Positions 21,837-24,033 of a stretch of DNA of 24,033 nucleotides are shown piece after piece. Location of the stretch: positions 1 to 24,033 of the forward strand of contig JAEDGW010000030.1 in the NCBI GenBank assembly GCA_016297325.1. The letters are read 5' to 3'. The notes beneath the pieces are model-generated. The model was not told where the DNA came from, made no database searches, and was given only the letters and a program-made list of their open reading frames with translations. The position numbers were made by a program, and so were the translations under genes. Numbering within the stretch: the stretch's first letter is position 1; each line of letters begins with the position of its first letter. The stretch comes from Coprococcus sp. (GTDB lineage: Bacteria > Bacillota > Clostridia > Lachnospirales > Lachnospiraceae).

Positions 21837-23171
21837 ATGAAATTATTCAGCAAGAAAGATGCGAAGAAAAAAGAAGCAAAAGATATAAAAGATACAGGGA
21901 GAGTAAATGAGAATGGTGTTGAGCTGGATCAGACAGAGACAGCCCCTGATGATGATATGGATGATGAGAACACAGGGGGCGGTGACGACATAGAGCCAGA
22001 TAAGACTGAAAGTAATATTATAGAAGTCAGACGCGCCATGGGCAGGAAAGGAAAGCTTATCATGGTGGCTGCGCTGGCGGTGATCGTAGTGGGGATTGTG
22101 ACTGCGCTTATGAGATATAATGCCATAAAGACATATACTCAGTATAAAGTTATATCTTCCACAGAGACGTCTGGAGACAACATAGCAGACTATCTTGTTT
22201 TTGCGGGAAATGTGCTCAAGGTAACAAAAGATGGAGCTGCGTATATAGATGAAAAAGGTGTTGTGAAATGGGATGTCAGCTATGCAATGAAGATGCCACA
22301 TGCTGAGGTGTGCGGAGATTATGCAGTTGTGGCAGATATGAACGGAAAAGATGTGTATGTATTCAATATTGACGGTGAAGTCAGCAGACAGACTCTGGCA
22401 TATGATATATCAAATGTGGATATAGCAGAGCAGGGAGTGTATAGTCTTGTCCTTGTGGGAGAAGACGGTAATTATATAAATGGATATGACAAGGACAGCA
22501 GTGTCATATATGAACTCAAGACATCCATAGAAAAGAGTGGATATCCTATGGATATAGATCTGTCGAATGACGGTCAGAAGCTTGTCACAAGTTACATGAA
22601 GGTTCAGGGAACACAGGTGCAGTCTGTGATAGCTATGTACAACTTTGGATCTGTTGGACAGAATGAGAATGCTGACAGAATGATGGGAAGTTATACTATT
22701 GATAATGCAATATATCCTATAGTAAAGTTTACGGATAATGACAATATTGCATGCTTTGGCAATAAGGATATAAGACTATATTCAATGAAAGAAAAACCAG
22801 ATGAGAAGAGTGTGATAGATTTAGAGTCCAGAGAGATGCAGGGAATCTTTTATAATTTTTCGTATGTGGGCTATATAGCACTGTCCGGACAGGATAATAA
22901 AGCCAAATATAAAATGTATGTATATGACGATTCGGGAAAACTCAGATCAGAGATGGATTATGCCGATTCATTTGAAAAAATATATGCTACAGAGGATGAG
23001 ATAATAGTTGTGGGAGATATGGATTGTTCTATTTTTAGACTGAATGGCAGTGTAAAATTCCAGTATTCCTTCAAAAAGAATCTTGTAAATGTGGTTCCAG
23101 ATTCCAACAAAGAAGAGTATGTGGTTATATTTGAGAATGAAACACAGACTATACAGTTAAAAGGAATGTAG
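21837..23171 (+). CDS. DUF5711 family membrane-anchored beta-propeller-like protein
   Basis: A 444-residue protein. A Lys/Asp/Glu-rich cytoplasmic segment (1-72) precedes one TM helix (about 73-92). The remaining 350 residues contain repeated strand-turn units such as GDYAVVADMNGKDVYVFNIDG and DNIACFGNKDIRLYS, typical of a beta-propeller. This matches DUF5711, a family of unknown function seen largely in Lachnospiraceae and relatives. The large domain should lie outside the cytoplasm. AGAGGA precedes ATG at moderate distance, and cvpA begins 15 bases after the stop, so the two form an operon. No enzyme motif is seen; a scaffold or sensory role at the cell envelope is guesswork. Confidence 0.83.
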   Translation: MKLFSKKDAKKKEAKDIKDTGRVNENGVELDQTETAPDDDMDDENTGGGDDIEPDKTESNIIEVRRAMGRKGKLIMVAALAVIVVGIVTALMRYNAIKTYTQYKVISSTETSGDNIADYLVFAGNVLKVTKDGAAYIDEKGVVKWDVSYAMKMPHAEVCGDYAVVADMNGKDVYVFNIDGEVSRQTLAYDISNVDIAEQGVYSLVLVGEDGNYINGYDKDSSVIYELKTSIEKSGYPMDIDLSNDGQKLVTSYMKVQGTQVQSVIAMYNFGSVGQNENADRMMGSYTIDNAIYPIVKFTDNDNIACFGNKDIRLYSMKEKPDEKSVIDLESREMQGIFYNFSYVGYIALSGQDNKAKYKMYVYDDSGKLRSEMDYADSFEKIYATEDEIIVVGDMDCSIFRLNGSVKFQYSFKKNLVNVVPDSNKEEYVVIFENETQTIQLKGM

Positions 23172-23186
23172 GGAGGAAGTGTATAT

Positions 23187-23885
23187 ATGAATCTGATGCT
23201 CCTTTCGGCTGTTGCCATAGTGCTCATATGTGTGCTTGTCGGTTTCAGGCGCGGCCTCATAAAGAGTGCGGTCAGTGCAGTAGGGATAGTTGGTGCCATA
23301 GTGCTCGCAAATATATGTAATCCATATGTGAATGATTTTTTATGCAAACATACAGAAGCCAGAAATATAGTCCATGATAAAATAGAAAAAAATCTTGGCC
23401 TTGACGACATAGGGGATAAACTGTCCGTGTATGAGCAGGAAGACTATATAGAGAAGCTGGATCTGCCGGAGATAGTTAAGGATTATATACGTAGTGGAGA
23501 TAAAAAAAATCAGGCTGCTGCAGACAATGCAGAGAAATATCTTGATTATGTTACAGATTATCTGACAGATATGGTAATGAATGGAATAGCATATATTCTT
23601 ACTGTATTTATCATCGCTCTGTTACTGCTCATAGCACTCGGTATTTCAAATATTCTGTCAGGGATACCTGTCGTAGGAGGAATAGACAGAGCAGGTGGAA
23701 TTGTGTTTGGACTGGCTCAGGGAATACTTATTGTGTGGCTTTTGATGCTTATTATTACGTTTTTGTCAGCATTTTCCTGGGGAAATGAGATGATGGCGAT
23801 GATAGATGAAAGTGCTATTTTGTCGTATGCATATAAAGAGAATATTTTTTTGAAATTTATAGTTGACATATTGGGGAATATTTAG
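23187..23885 (+). CDS. CvpA family membrane protein
   Basis: A 232-residue membrane protein of the CvpA (colicin V production) family. Four hydrophobic segments are visible: about 3-20, 27-44, 131-154 and 170-197. The N-terminal LVGFRRGLIKSAVSAVG and the later GIPVVGGIDRAGGIVFGLAQG (split by a turn) are the family hallmarks. Between TM2 and TM3 lies a charged segment of about 85 residues, longer than in E. coli CvpA (162 residues) but usual for Firmicutes forms. GGGAGGAA lies eight bases before ATG. It follows the DUF5711 gene by 15 bases. CvpA influences envelope robustness in enterobacteria; molecular function is unsettled. Confidence 0.9.
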   Translation: MNLMLLSAVAIVLICVLVGFRRGLIKSAVSAVGIVGAIVLANICNPYVNDFLCKHTEARNIVHDKIEKNLGLDDIGDKLSVYEQEDYIEKLDLPEIVKDYIRSGDKKNQAAADNAEKYLDYVTDYLTDMVMNGIAYILTVFIIALLLLIALGISNILSGIPVVGGIDRAGGIVFGLAQGILIVWLLMLIITFLSAFSWGNEMMAMIDESAILSYAYKENIFLKFIVDILGNI

Positions 23886-23980
23886 TATAGTTTCACTTGC
23901 TGGTTGTGACTGGCACTGATCAATAGCAATTTTCAACTTTACTCACTGGAATATGATGATAAAGAAAATGAAAAAAACTG

Positions 23981-24009
23981 TTGACACACACACTTCGGTG
24001 TGGTAGTAT
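23981..24009 (+). promoter_or_regulatory. Strong promoter firing out of the right edge
   Basis: A perfect TTGACA (23981-23986), 17 bases, TAGTAT (24004-24009), with an extended TGG. The spacer contains the perfect palindrome CACAC-TTCG-GTGTG (23989-24002). The strength suggests a stable RNA or highly expressed gene beyond the window, but nothing of it is visible in the last 24 bases. Confidence 0.75.
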
Positions 24010-24033
24010 TTAGAAGTTGTCGCCGAAGAGGTT

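Overview
The window reads as chromosomal DNA of a spore-forming, low-to-mid GC Gram-positive of the Clostridia, most likely a Lachnospiraceae member (Coprococcus/Roseburia-like). This rests on strong AGGAGG ribosome sites, heavy ATA and AGA codon use, a leucine T-box, sporulation genes (cotJABC, yyaC), and families common in that group (bacterial acyl-ACP thioesterase, DUF5711, actinobacterial-type LeuA). I could not test the taxonomy. No phage, transposon, CRISPR array or rRNA gene is visible. Gene density is high and the genes sit in short operons.

Layout. 1-100: the 5' part of a tRNA-Gln(CTG) on the minus strand, with its promoter. 195-3504 (+): acyl-ACP thioesterase, CvfB-like S1 protein, RidA, and a CPBP membrane protease. 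3517-3806 (-): a small DUF378 membrane protein. 3899-5015 (+): a zinc-type ArsR/SmtB regulator with a visible operator, followed by a HAD phosphatase. 5072-6859 (-): pyrG. 6959-8827 (+): a membrane-anchored SbcD/Mre11-like protein that has lost nearly all metal ligands. 8833-13304 (-): an EamA transporter, cotJC-cotJB-cotJA, and tex. 13313-13920 (+): a stand-alone SpoT-like HD hydrolase. 13954-15371 (-): ung and a histidine phosphatase. 15419-15678 (+): a 49-residue membrane protein behind a structured leader. 15708-17761 (+): a T-box and leuA. 17788-18341 (-): a CBS-pair protein. 18454-19630 (+): an orphan coiled-coil/two-TM protein. 19661-20215 (-): yyaC. 20437-23885 (+): an envelope cluster of an MPN-like/TM/LysM protein, a DUF5711 protein and CvpA. 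23981-24009: a strong promoter firing out of the right edge.

Most genes are housekeeping. The unusual content is two apparent pseudoenzymes tethered to the membrane. One is a degenerate Mre11/SbcD phosphoesterase fold at 7007-8827. The other is a degenerate JAMM/MPN fold joined to a transmembrane helix and a LysM domain at 20437-21744. Several RNA or DNA control devices are also readable directly: the leucine T-box, mutually exclusive hairpins ahead of the thioesterase, a compact leader RNA ahead of the 49-residue protein, a Zn-sensor operator, and a tex terminator whose 3' arm doubles as the cotJA ribosome site.
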